A DNA stretch of 64,000 nt from Wurfbainia villosa (taxonomy: Eukaryota; Streptophyta; Magnoliopsida; Zingiberales; Zingiberaceae). The position numbers were made by a program, and so were the translations under genes. Position 1 is the stretch's first letter. The number at the start of each line of letters is the position of its first letter. The notes under the pieces are model-generated. The model had not been told where the DNA came from. It worked only from the letters and a program-made list of their open reading frames with translations, and searched no databases. This document shows positions 10,253 through 20,934 of this stretch, one piece after another. The stretch covers positions 4,340,001-4,404,000 of the forward strand of contig JAKLTH010000238.1 of the NCBI GenBank assembly GCA_025175895.1. Reading direction: 5' to 3'.

Positions 10253-10343
10253 TCTCCTGCGCGCAGGGTCAATGCGTGACCCTGCGCGCTTAAGCATGAT
10301 GAACAGTAATTTCACTGTTCATCAAGACCCTGCGCGCAGGAGA
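10253..10343. mobile_element. 91-bp foldback MITE between (TA)n tracts
   Basis: Perfect 18-bp terminal inverted repeats tctcctgcgcgcagggtc (10,253-10,270) and its complement (10,326-10,343). A third copy of gaccctgcgcgc is at 10,278-10,289, and an inner hairpin gatgaacagt/actgttcatc at 10,298-10,307 and 10,314-10,323. TA repeats on both sides suggest insertion into a TA microsatellite. Confidence 0.8.
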
Positions 10344-10393
10344 AGGGAGCTCTATATATATATATAAAAGTAAGATGAATTCTAAATCAAATC

Positions 10394-10735
10394 TAAAGTT
10401 TGGAAAGTGCATTGCTTTATCATCTTTCTACTTTATCACCGTCCCATTCCTTGCTATCGATCGAAGCATTTTTTTTCTCTCTCTCCCATGACAAAGTGCA
10501 TTGCTTTATGATCTTTCAGTTCGATCACGTTTCATTCTCTGCTATCGATCGAAGCGTCTTTCTCTCGGCAAAGTGCATTGCTTTTTGATCTTTCAACTTG
10601 ATTACGTCGATCGATCGAAGCATCTTTCTCTCTCTCTTTCCCACCATAACCTTAATCCTTTCACATATATAAACTAGATGAATTTTAAATCAAACTTAAA
10701 GTTTGGAAAGTGCATTGCTTTATGATCTTTCTGAG
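10394..10735. repeat. Tandem repeat with about 90-110-bp unit (gaaagtgcattgctttatgatc)
   Basis: The unit contains aaagtgcattgctttatgat, ctttc, then gctatcgatcgaagcatctttctctctc. Three to four diverged copies start near 10,400, 10,494, 10,570 and 10,703. One further copy (gctatcgatcgaagcatctt ... gcattgttttatcgtctttc) is at 20,271-20,352, on the other side of the nested LTR elements. Noncoding; the ORFs of 62 and 67 aa here are repeats read in frame. Confidence 0.7.
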
Positions 10736-11593
10736 GTGTTTTTGGTGGAGTTTCAAAGCTCATTCAGAGTTTTGTGTCTTACAGTGGGATTTACCCTCCA
10801 TAATGACTTGTTTCGGGCCTTAAAAATATCGTTCAGTGTCTTTTTGGAGGCTCCGAAGTTTTTAAGTCTCATGTTATGGTCATTTTACGTTTTTTACATC
10901 ATTTAATAACAACAATACAATTGAGCAATCTAGGATTTCATTTGTATCCATTAACACATGTGTTATTAAGTTGAACTAATATTATCATCAAAGTGAAAAC
11001 TATTAGTTAAACTTAATACATCATTGTGTGAATGAATGTATATTTATGCTAAAGATGATTGACCCAAAGGAAAGTCATCTTTATGCCAGATATATGTTTA
11101 AAGATGATTCACTATAAACATCATATATACATGTAAGATGTCGGCCCAAAGAAAGACATGTTATATGATTGATTAAAGGAATAATGAATTGTGATTATAT
11201 AATCAAACATAACTCATATTGGATTATCGATCATGGACATATTGTGTCAGCCCAAAGGAAGATACATTATGTATCTGAATGAGCTTCGGAAGCCCACTGA
11301 GAACGCCTCAAAACTCATCCTGAGCGAAAAGTTATGGCCTCCGAAAATTTTCTACGTCATCAATCGACTGTTTATATATAGCAGTCAACTGATCATGATC
11401 AATTGATTGTAACAGTCGACTAACAAAGCTTCTATATTCAAACTAAGGCCCAACAATCAACTGGTGTTTGATGGCAGTCGACTGATGTCATCAGTCGATT
11501 GCTTAATCGACTAACAATCATTCTGTGTCGAAGTTCAAATCCATCAGTCGACTGTCATACCTCAGTCGAGTTCCGCAGTCGGCTAACAAATAC

Positions 11594-11858
11594 TGATGAT
11601 AAATTATACCTGTTTGGAGTTTTGCTTGCGTCGGAGGAAATACCACAGTGGAAATTACCTCAGGTTTCCACAAACCAAGATCCGCCGAATGCTTCTAAAC
11701 CTCTTTGTCTGCGACAGCCTCCAAAACCGAACCCCCGCCTTGGACGCCCTCCTTCCCTTTTAAGGGAAGGAGACGCACGCACGGCTTCAAGCCGTGCGTG
11801 CTCGAGGCGGTTCCACGAACTGCCTCTGTGCAGTTCGTGGAACTGCCACAAACTTACA
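11594..11858 (-). repeat. Copia-1 3' LTR
   Basis: 265 bp, TG at one end and CA at the other (plus reading TGATGATAAATT ... AACTTACA). Adjacent polypurine tract on minus is gagtgggaga (11,868-11,859). Holds the inverted pair acgcacggcttcaagccgtgcgt. It is much closer to the Copia-2 LTRs than to its own 5' LTR. Confidence 0.88.
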
Positions 11859-11868
11859 TCTCCCACTC

Positions 11869-13217
11869 GTCCAAGGTATGTCACACAGACAAAAATGATC
11901 ACACAGACCATTTTAGAAGGGGTGTTTAGTCACATAGACTAAATCGAAGCAATATCTATTGTCCCAAAAGACTAATAGAACAGAGATTAATAGTCACAAA
12001 GACTAAATGAAACATCAAATCACAAAATGGTTCGTATGACAAAGAAGCACAGAAAGTTGTTACACCTTACATAGCTGCTCATAGAGTGATACATGCTAAG
12101 AGAAGTTGTTACGCCTAACTTAGCCACTCTTCATATGATACATAATCATTCTCCCGATGACACAGAGTCATCTCCAGGTGGTACAAAACCATTTATCTTA
12201 TGACACACAACCATTTCCCAAGTGACACGGTCATTTTCGGATGATACAAAATCATTTTTACGGTACATAACCGCTTAGTTTATCTGAAACATTCATGTCT
12301 TGCTTTTTACCCAGATTAAATAATCTCATTTACATCAATATGAACATCTCTAATCCCTTAGATTGACCATAATGTCAAGAGCATGTCTCATATTCCAAAT
12401 ATTCACAATCATTTCCATACACAACAGAAATGGGTCGACCAGTGAATAATTCTTATTAGATGTAAATCTATTTAATCTTCCTTTTTAGTGTGAATCTATT
12501 CATTTTAATCAATCGCTTTCTTAGTCATGTTCCATAGACCGAATCATCCATAGTCATAGGTAGACATGCTAAAGTAGCAAACCTTGATTAAAACTTCAAG
12601 TAGACACCTAAATAGTCACAAAGGGCAAATATTGAGATCAACATATAATCTCAAAGGGCTCACATAGTAGAGAAGCAGAGATCCATTCTCCTACTACCCT
12701 TAGTGTCGTCTTAGCACATGTGATATGATTCACATGCTACGATGTCTTCCTCTTTACCAATAAAGAGCGCATGTTTTCTTCAAATTAACATCGTACAGAT
12801 TTCGATCTAGACATTCCCAATGTCTAATCCAGAATTCAACACATGAATCCAGAATTTAACATATGAATTCTAATCTGGCTCAAAACAGGTATAGTAAATG
12901 GTGGGTTCATTTACTTGATCATTTACCACAAAGTGATCTTATCTTGATACAAATATCAAGGACGACCCTAACTTATAGGAATGTAACAAATTTCTGACTT
13001 CCGAAGCTAACAACCACATAGGTTGACCTATAAGCATCGGTCTTACCTCTATTCATACGCAACAAATAGAGATGATTGTCATGTGAGAGGACCAATCACT
13101 ACATCAACATGCTTATCGAGATCTTATCACTAGAATGCAACATAACATACTTTGAATAGATTATGGCTAACATTTTAAACAATCAAATTATAACATTCAA
13201 TTGTCATTACAAGATCG
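11869..13217 (-). other. Copia-1 3' noncoding region with 22-bp tandem repeats
   Basis: About 1.35 kb between the pol stop and the polypurine tract, without ORFs. Near 12,126-12,270 there are about seven imperfect 22-bp units built on gtatcatctggaaaatgact (on minus). Copia-2 has the same arrangement at 44,931-45,080. Such a long 3' region is unusual for Ty1/copia, where the tract normally follows RNase H closely. Confidence 0.7.
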
Positions 13218-15792
13218 TTATTCTAGTCTCATAGACTTTACATGCTCATTAAATGACTCTCTAGTCATTGGCTTAGTAAAAGGATCTGCAAGCATAGCTC
13301 GTGTAGGGATATACTCAAGAATCACCTTCCTTTTAGCAACAATATCCCTGATAAAGTTGTATTTTATAGCAATATGCTTGCCCTTGCTGTGATATTTGGG
13401 ATCCTTGGAAAAAACTATCGCAGCTTGTACAATAGGATAAACGATCCTTGGACTCTATTCTCAGCAATCTTCAAATGCTTTAGGAACCTCCTCAACCAGA
13501 CTGCTTCTTGCACAGCTGCTGAACATGCCACATATTCAGCTTCCATTGTAGATAAGGCCACACAGGCCTGTTTCTTGCTGTTCCAGGAGATGGCGCCACC
13601 ATTCAACAAGAACGCATAGCCTGATGTTGATTTTCTATCATCCAGGTCCCCAGCCCAATCTGCATCTGAATAGCCCATAAGGCTCATATCTGATCCTTGA
13701 TAATAGAAACAATAATCTGTCGTCGCCTTCAGATATCTGAAAATTCTTTTTACTGCCTTCCAGTGTCTCGATCCTGGGTTTGACTGGAACCGGCTGACTA
13801 AGCCCACTGCATAGCTGATATCGGGACGAGTACACAACATAGTATACATTAAACTACCTATGGCACTGGCATATGATTTTTTATTCATGTCGGCTATTTC
13901 AGCTGGAGTCTTGGGACTCATACTTTTGCTCAAAACAGTACCTTTCGCAATAGGTGTACATTGAAATGTTGTAACATCTTAGTAATATAAGACTCTTGTG
14001 ACAAACCCAAAAGTCTCTTAGATCGATCCCGGATGATCTTAACCCCTAAGATGTATTCAGCTTCTCCCATATCTATTGTGTCAAATTGAGAAGACAACCA
14101 CTTTTTGACTTCTTCAATAAAACCTATGTCATTTCCTGCTATCAGCATATCATCAACATATAATGATAAAATGACATACTTTCCTTTTTCCTTCTTTAGG
14201 AAAACGCAATGATCCTCATTGATCATTTCGAAACCATAAGATAAAACTACTTTGTTAAATCTTATGTTCCATTGTCTTTGACGCTTGCTTGACCCATATA
14301 TAGATTTCTTCAATCTACATACTTTATCCTCTTGGCCTAAAGCAACGAAACCTTACATTTGAACCATATAGATTTCCTCGTCAAGCTCACCGTTAAGGAA
14401 AGCGGTTTTAACATCCATCTGATGTAATTCCAAGTCATAATGCGCCACAAAGGCCAAGATAACTCGGATTGACACAAACTTCACTACGGGAGAAAATGTC
14501 TCTTCAAAGTCAATACCCTCTCTTTGGGTAAATCCTTTTTGCAACCAAACGAGCCTTGTATCGGTTAATCGATCCATCAAACTTCCTCTTTATTTTGAGA
14601 ATCCACTTATTCCCAATAGCCCTGCGGCCAGGAGGAAGATCGACTAACTCCCAAACTTGATTCCGAATCATTGACTCCATCTCTTCTTCCATTGCACTTT
14701 TCCACTTATCTCTAACCCTACATCCCAACGCATCCTCAACTGATTGAGGTTCATCTTCGTCAACTGGGAGTGTCATCATTGCCTCATTCTCAATATCAAA
14801 CCTCCTTTTAGGTATGATCTTACGAACACTTTTCCGTAAGTTGGGCTATTGAGAAGTCACCCCGTGATCAGGCACATTACTCCCACTCGGTTGACTAGGT
14901 TCAGGTATCCCATCGACATCGACTTGTTGATAACGACTACTCATCCTCCTCAAAAAGAGGAACCGCTCTTATCAACTTCACCCTTTGTTAGGAACTCGGT
15001 TTGAGAAAAGTGGCATCTCTCGACTCAATCTCCATCTTGTTGCTCACCTATAAAAACATAACCTTTTGAGGTATCAGAATATCTTATAAAGATACACTTC
15101 TTACCTCTAGGTCCTAGTTTTCCATATTTGTGAGAACTATTATGAACGTAGGCAGCTGACCCCCAGGGTCTCAGATTGCTCAAATCTGGTTTTCTGCCCG
15201 TCCAACGTTCATATGGGGTTGATGGAACTGACTTTGAAGGCACTTTGTTAAGTATATAGGCTGCAGCTAATAATGCATCTCCCCAAAAGGAGATCGGCAA
15301 ATTAGCCTGCGCCATCATAGACCTAACCATTTCGAGAAGAGTCCTATTTCTTCTCTCAGCAACCCCATTTTGCTGTGGAGTTCCTGGGATCGTTAGCTGT
15401 CTAATAATCCCCTTATCATTACATGTCGTCTTGAACAAATCAGACAGATATTCACCCCCACGGTCAGTGCGCAAGGCCTTAACCTTATGTTCTGTTTGAT
15501 TCTCAACTTCGTTCAAATAACGAATGAAATAATCCAACGCTTCAGATTTTTGAGAAATCAAATACACATGACCATACCTAGTGAAATTATCAATAAATGT
15601 AATGAAGTAGGAAGCTCCATGCCTAGCCTTCACACTCATCGGACCACAAATATCCGAATGAATCAATTGCAATGGCAAGTCTGCTCTAATAGCCTTTCCA
15701 AATGGTTTCCTAGTTGCTTTTCCAGCAAGACAATGCTCACATATAGACAAGCTAATCTTAGCACGAGAGCCCAATAAACCCTCTCTAGCTAA
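13218..15792 (-). pseudogene. Copia-1 integrase-RT-RNase H (broken)
   Basis: Integrase: 15,774-15,025 with GSRAKISLSICEHCLAGKAT (zinc-finger C..C), HSDICGPM, FITFIDNFTRYG, RTDRGGEY and PQQNGVAERRNRT; the DDE set appears complete. RT: 14,779-13,930 with WKSAMEEEMESM, ARLVAK, MDVKTAFLNGELDEEIYM, YVDDMLIAG (intact YVDD). RNase H: 13,933 to about 13,218 with SLMYTMLCTRPDISYAVG, YSDADWAGD, STMEAEYVA. Frameshifts occur near 15,020-14,780, 14,550, 14,330, 13,930 and 13,420. The opening stop (15,793-15,795) corresponds to CGA in Copia-2, a C-to-T change. Confidence 0.85.
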
Positions 15793-17166
15793 TCAATTCA
15801 TGCGATCTTGTCCTATATGTCCCAATCTAGCATGCCAAACCTCATCAGATATATCCGCATTACTAGTAAGAGCAATGTTTGAAAAACAACTATGAATCGC
15901 ACAATTCACATCAGGCACCACATCTAGTACCATAAAACCATTAGATAAATAACCATATCCGATTGACACAGAGTCAATCTTAAGTTCTACACAACGACTG
16001 AAAAAATTTACAGAGTAACCCAAATCAAGAAGACTAGTAACAGATACAAGATTCCTTCGAATCTCCGGAGCATACAGGACATCATGAAGAAACAAAGTAC
16101 TTCCACCACGAAGGTTGAGTTTACAAGTGCCGATTCCCTTGACTTCGACTCTTGCATTGTTTCCTACATAGATCCATTTGTTGCCTGCAGGTACCCGGCG
16201 GTACTCCACATATGTAACCCGCTCTCGAGCTACATGGTTGGTTGCTCCCGAATCTATAATCCACAAAGGATAAGAATCAGCCATCAACACAGTACTAGCA
16301 ACAAAATGCTCAGAAGACAAACTAGAAGTTACCTTCTTAGGCTCAGTACACTCCCGAGCAAAGTGGCCCTTCTTGCCACAATTAAAGCAAGATAACTTGC
16401 TTTTAGGTTTCTTCCATGTCTTCTTCTTCTTGATTTGTTCCTTCCCAGCAGCAGTAGCAATGTTTTTATTCTTTCCCTTTCCCTTCTTGTACCATTTCTT
16501 CTTGGATCCAGATGATCCAGCAGAGCCTGCAGCCAAATAGGCTTGGCCAGAAATCCTCGCGGATTCTACTCTCTCAGCCTCCAGCTCAACATGCCGTGAG
16601 ACATCAGCGAAAGTCTTAATACTCTCACTGTGAGTTAAAGTCTGCTTCATGGTCTCCCAAGAATCGGGAAGAGAACGAATAACCGCCTGAACCTGTTGTT
16701 CATCGGTCAACTCATGACCGGCAGTTTTCAGCTCCCGAATCATATTAGACATCTCCCTGAGATGTTGAACCATCGTTGCATTCGGGCGCTTCTTGTAGCT
16801 GTCGAACCTGATCGTCAGCTGACGAAGCTTACTGAGACTTATTCCATCAGATCTCTCTCTAAGGGCTACCTGCATCGCATGAGCTGAAGGATATGACTCA
16901 TACTCTAACACTAGGTCATCCACCATTGAACTTATCAATATGCCCTTAGCAGTGGAATCTTTCCTTTTCCATACCTTATAGGTATCAAGGTCACGTCTGT
17001 ACTGTGCTGTATTACTCTCAACAGGTTCTATCATAACCTGATTAACAGCCTCTAGAACTTCTTGTTCCTCAAGAACATACTGAATCTTGAGGTGCCATAT
17101 TTTATAGTTATCCCCATTCAGTTTTTCACCTTTGTTCGGCCAATTTATGATATTTTTAGTCGCCAT
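15793..17166 (-). CDS. Copia-1 Gag-protease with GAG-pre-integrase (open, 457 aa)
   Basis: Single open frame from ATG at 17,166. Residues 1-210: copia Gag (KGEKLNGDNYKIWHLKIQYV, later VQAVIRSLPDSWETMKQTL). About 215-255: lysine-rich linker. About 260-273: zinc knuckle CFNCGKKGHFAREC (CX2CX4HX4C). About 303-312: protease WIIDSGATNHV with catalytic DSG. 430-457: pre-integrase EVWHARLGHIGQDRMN. The protein would build the particle and process the polyprotein. It stops by a TGA where Copia-2 has CGA. Compared with Copia-2, whose gag is broken, this copy preserves gag intact. Confidence 0.88.
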   Translation of the reverse strand: MATKNIINWPNKGEKLNGDNYKIWHLKIQYVLEEQEVLEAVNQVMIEPVESNTAQYRRDLDTYKVWKRKDSTAKGILISSMVDDLVLEYESYPSAHAMQVALRERSDGISLSKLRQLTIRFDSYKKRPNATMVQHLREMSNMIRELKTAGHELTDEQQVQAVIRSLPDSWETMKQTLTHSESIKTFADVSRHVELEAERVESARISGQAYLAAGSAGSSGSKKKWYKKGKGKNKNIATAAGKEQIKKKKTWKKPKSKLSCFNCGKKGHFARECTEPKKVTSSLSSEHFVASTVLMADSYPLWIIDSGATNHVARERVTYVEYRRVPAGNKWIYVGNNARVEVKGIGTCKLNLRGGSTLFLHDVLYAPEIRRNLVSVTSLLDLGYSVNFFSRCVELKIDSVSIGYGYLSNGFMVLDVVPDVNCAIHSCFSNIALTSNADISDEVWHARLGHIGQDRMN

Positions 17167-17583
17167 AACCTAACATAAATAAACACATTATTTAGTTACT
17201 CTGTATGCTTTTATGTATGTAATCTCAAAATAAACTCAAGATAAATCGATCGGTTTACAAAATCAAGTGACAAGCTGCGTTATCACTCATCATTTGTATG
17301 TGTACATCGGACTTAGATTGATATATTTTATTACATACATCCCACTTAATGATATTAATCATTATTACGGCATGATATGACATATCATTATATACTTATT
17401 TGAACCCAATCAAGGTATATCTAATAATCATGCATCATGTAGAGTTAACTTGACATCATATGAACTAATCATTAAATGAACACATCATTAAAATAAACAT
17501 GCTTTGCATAATGTTAACAAATAACAAAGTCTACTAAGAATGTAACAGATTACATTCTTCCTACTCATAAACTAAAACAACTC

Positions 17584-18084
17584 CTAATAGACTAGATAAG
17601 CGATTACTGCTCCCACTAGGACAAGCCCTAGTGCAGCAGTAATCATGACATGTCCTCTCCGTCTGGACTCAACCACAGTACTCTCTGCTGGGACACTCAC
17701 AGGCAACACATGCTGCCCTGATACAGAGTCCTTTAAAGACCCCACAAATCGAGAACCAAAATCCTCCACTGGGTCTTCTTCAGGATCCTCTTCACAGTCA
17801 GCATAGTTAATCAGCTCTGTGCACAACTGGGTATATGAAACACGTCCTTCATGTAACCCCCAAAATTGTCGTACCGCGTCAGCAAGATTATCGGGCAATG
17901 AACTAATCAACGCCCAAATCCTGTAGTTGTCTAAAACTCCCCATCTCGAGCTTCCGATGTCATCGACTTCCCCAATGTGTCCAACGACTCCATGGTAAGG
18001 GTCATAGTCCAATCCTTCGATAGCCTCCCTATACCGATTGCGCAACACATCGCGCCGGGTCATAGTGGTATACATCCGCGCCAT
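17584..18084 (-). CDS. Copia-1 pre-gag ORF: half-Gag with C-terminal membrane anchor
   Basis: 166 aa from the ATG that matches Copia-2 (the frame stays open 35 codons upstream, but that part has an acceptor-like ttacag and is absent from the Copia-2 ORF). Residues 1-35 basic (MARMYTTMTRRDVLRNRYRE). About 60-110: VLDNYRIWALISSLPDNLADAVRQF, similar in pattern to the Gag core VQAVIRSLPDSW of the same element. Then an acidic stretch EEDPEEDPVEDFG, and residues about 145-166 a hydrophobic anchor (VMITAALGLVLVGAVIAYLVY) after a basic RRRGH. About 1 kb downstream of the primer site and 420 bp upstream of gag. Compared with Copia-2 the GKLDRLFWKLEMQEF segment is altered. Function unknown. Confidence 0.7.
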   Translation of the reverse strand: MARMYTTMTRRDVLRNRYREAIEGLDYDPYHGVVGHIGEVDDIGSSRWGVLDNYRIWALISSLPDNLADAVRQFWGLHEGRVSYTQLCTELINYADCEEDPEEDPVEDFGSRFVGSLKDSVSGQHVLPVSVPAESTVVESRRRGHVMITAALGLVLVGAVIAYLVY

Positions 18085-18189
18085 CTGTAAAATTGAAATA
18101 AATCGTGTCAGTACATAACCGACAAAACCAGTACAAATACCGGCATATTCCAATTTAATCAAGGCACAGAACAAATACACATATATCAA

Positions 18190-19175
18190 GAAGAACTAAA
18201 CTCCTTTAATTTTAGGCTATAATTAATTGACCCAATGATCAATAAATTTTGACCCAGTATACTTCGTTCAGTTACGTATTGCATTGCTATTATCCCGTTA
18301 GATTCCTAATTGTTTAAACAATCCATACAACTAGTTATGAGTTGATGCAGCGAAGTGACTTTCCCCACGATTCTTGTAAATTTAATTGGACACTTAGCCT
18401 TTTGTTGGAATCGAATTAATTGAACCCGTGTCCGATTAAAATTTGATTGACCCGTTAATTAGGCATTAAAGTAAAAATTTATTCAAAGGCCCATTCATTA
18501 CGCCCATTAAATGCGGTCCAATTAATTGGGAATTAAGCCCGATTTTACAATTAAGCCCAATTATTACGCCCATTAAATGCGGATTAATTGAATTAAAGCC
18601 CAATCTTCGGCCCAATTAAAGCCCGATCAGGTTTAAAACTAATCATGCAAGCAGTTATACCTTTTTTTTATATCAAGATTTTCCGTCGCGTGCCCTAATC
18701 CGGCGTAGCTCGCTGCGTTTGGCCGCCTTGGGCCGTCACCGCGCTAAGCGACGCCGCCTCCGCCGGCGACCCACCGCCTCCGCGGCGGCTGCGCGCGGCG
18801 CTGCATCTCGGCGGCAGCGCCTTGCCGTCGCCGGCGTCAGCGGCCCGTCGGCAGCCCCGCCCGCCGTCGTCTCGCGCGCCCGGCCGCGCTCGTCGTCGCC
18901 TCGCGCCCGTGGCGCGTCGCCTCGAGCGTCGCCTCGCGCCCGGTAGCGCGTCGCCTCGCCGGCGCCCGCAGCGCTTCCGTTGCGTCGCGAGCGTCGGCGA
19001 CCTCGCCGCCGGCCGATCGATTTCGGGCGGCGGTGGCGTCGGCGTCCGCGTCGCTTCCGGCGCGGGATCGGCGACAGCGGCCGCGGCGTGCGGTCGTCGA
19101 GCGAGGTTACACGAGTTTTTCGCGATCACAAGAAGCGGGTATGATACATTTGAAATCAAATATGCTCGATACCAA
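18190..19175 (-). other. Copia-1 5' leader and primer binding site
   Basis: On minus: the primer site complement tgctcgatacca (19,163-19,174; a one-base-shorter form of tgctctgatacca), about 450 bp of very GC-rich DNA (18,690-19,110), then AT-rich text with reiterated cccaattaa/gcccattaaat. Long ORFs in the GC-rich part on both strands are compositional. The GC-rich section does not obviously match that of Copia-2 in sequence, only in composition and place. Confidence 0.65.
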
Positions 19176-19412
19176 TGATGATAAATTATACTGTTTGGAG
19201 TTTTGCTTCGTCGGAGGAAATACCACGGTGGAAATTACCTCGAGTTTCCCACAAACCAAGATCCCGAATGCTTCTAAACCTCTTAAATGCTGCGGCACCT
19301 CCAGAACCCTATTGGGCGCCTCCTTCCCTTTTAAGGGAAGGAGGCCGCGACTTGCGCGTGCGTGCTCGGCGATTCCCAACTGCATGCGGTCGATGGAAGC
19401 CACGAACTTTCA
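19176..19412 (-). repeat. Copia-1 5' LTR (divergent)
   Basis: 237 bp, plus reading TGATGATAAATTATAC ... GAACTTTCA, bounded by the primer site on the left and AATAC on the right. Matches the 3' LTR at the cggaggaaataccac, gtggaaattacct, accaagatc and tcccttttaagggaaggag segments, but the distal half is strongly diverged. Confidence 0.8.
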
Positions 19413-20354
19413 AATACTACTGTTGAAATTTCGCATATGATTGGTGAACCTTATGTGATCGGCGTAGAATCGATTATTGCTCGATCGATTATGAACCTTT
19501 CTGTGCGTCGAATTTCGACCATCAGTCGATTGATGTGTGCTCTTAGTCGACTGATATGGACCATCAGTCGACTAGTGACCTAATTTCTGCGGATCTGAAT
19601 GGTGGTTTTGACAAAAACGACGACGGTTACATCAATGTTCTTCGCGAAAAAATGCAAAAAACTTCAATCCGCCTCTAAACCTAGGACTTCTAACCCTTAG
19701 ATTCGATAATTATGCGTGTTTAAATGCGTTAAATGAAGATTTAACGCAAAACATACGCATTTGGACCAAAATCGTCGAAAAAACCACATCCAAATGTGTA
19801 CGATCATCGACACAAAAGCTGTGGTTATGATACCAATTGATGGATCCTTTGATCGTGTATCTACATTTGTAATCAGAAAATCGAAAACAAAAAAAACAAA
19901 ACCATCCATACACAAGATCTGAAGAAGCCGACGAGTTGAAGAGCTTGATCTTCCACAGGTCGAGAAAGAACGACCCCGGATGCTCTTTCTGATGGAGAAA
20001 AAATGAGAGTCGACCGAATCATCCTCTCCTACGGGGATCACACCCTATATATAGTGTTAACCCAAAATCCGTTAACATTCCATTAATGCCAACGGTACGG
20101 ATTAAAGAGTTATATATATATAGATCCAAAATTCATTAATCCATATCCAATAATTCAAATCCGTTAATTTAAATCATAATGGTTAGATCATTTTTAATCA
20201 AATTCGAACCAATACGACATATTCGAATACATTACGATAATCATATGTAAATCTACCATCATTACTCCTGCTATCGATCGAAGCATCTTTCTCTCTCTCT
20301 CTTTCCCACGATAAGCTTAAAGTTTGGAAAGTGCATTGTTTTATCGTCTTTCAA

Positions 20355-20565
20355 AAGTATTAATAATTATGACTGCGAGAGAACAAGCAGAAAATGTTTA
20401 TAAATTCAAAATGATCTCGGTGAGAAATGTTAATTGATGCAGCCCAAAACCCCACCCATGTTGCTCGACGAGGTCCAAATGAAAGATGGAGTGAGTGAGA
20501 GAGAAATAAGCAAAATCAAAGAAGGAAAGAGTGGTCGGCCACTCACAATTCTAATAACATTTTAT
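20355..20565. other. Intergenic, nothing recognised
   Basis: No domain or promoter. A 140-aa ORF (20,434-20,856) runs across the MITE that follows and is treated as chance. Confidence 0.4.
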
Positions 20566-20814
20566 CATGGTTCGTCGGAATGGGAACTATCGTGGTCACG
20601 GACTCCTACGTTTCCGTTTCGGAATGACTCTTATTTCATTTCGGAGCAGTCGGAATACTGTCTTTTTTTTTCTGTAGCTTCGTCAATTCTTTTTTTTTCC
20701 GTAGTCAATATTTTCTCCGTGGAACGATCTGAGTTGAAAATTTGGAACGGCGTAAGGCGTTCCAGTTCCAGAATGTTCGTTCCAAGCGTTCTGTGTTCAT
20801 TCCGACGAACCGTG
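20566..20814. mobile_element. 249-bp hAT-type MITE
   Basis: Terminal inverted repeats catggttcgtcggaat (20,566-20,581) and attccgacgaaccgtg (20,799-20,814), 15 of 16 paired. Perfect 8-bp target duplication cattttat at 20,558-20,565 and 20,815-20,822, the size made by hAT transposases. Interior rich in poly-T and cggaat words; noncoding. Confidence 0.85.
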
Positions 20815-20934
20815 CATTTTATAACCTCTTTGAAGCAAGCATTTTGTTCCCGATAGGTAGACTAGTCCAAATTTCTTTATTGTTGTAAGATGTTTAGACT
20901 TCCTTTATTTTCTCCTCTGTATACACTATAACTT

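Larger units (their letters stand above)
11594..19412 (-). mobile_element. Copia-1, Ty1/copia LTR retrotransposon (7.8 kb)
   Basis: Order on minus: 5' LTR (19,412-19,176), primer site complement tgctcgatacca (19,163-19,174), GC-rich leader, pre-gag ORF (18,084-17,584), gag-protease (17,166-15,793), integrase, RT, RNase H (to about 13,218), 1.35-kb 3' noncoding region, polypurine tract, 3' LTR (11,858-11,594). Five-base target duplication AATAC at 11,589-11,593 and 19,413-19,417. Same family as Copia-2 at 37.9-45.5 kb. Confidence 0.9.
10740..20260 (-). mobile_element. Older LTR retroelement remnant split by Copia-1
   Basis: Left part 10,740-11,593, right part 19,413-20,260. On the right, tgataccaattgatggatcc at 19,828-19,847 is the complement of a tRNA-Met primer site abutting an LTR that starts TGATGGATCC, so the element runs on minus with its 5' LTR at about 19,840-20,260. 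That stretch contains tatatatag-like core promoter text near 20,050. Both flanks carry CAGTCGACTG repeats, and the same host tandem repeat borders the outside on both sides. Exact ends and its own target duplication were not found. Confidence 0.5.

Noticed and set aside
13201..13392. 63-aa plus ORF SLQDRYSSLIDFTCSLNDS and its mirror at 43,818-44,015
   Set aside because: Antisense to the end of RNase H in both copia sisters.
18695..19178. 118-154-aa ORFs on both strands, alanine/arginine-rich
   Set aside because: Lie in the GC-rich leader of Copia-1; same compositional effect.
20434..20856. 140-aa ORF
   Set aside because: Runs through both ends of a MITE with a perfect target duplication, so not an ancestral gene.
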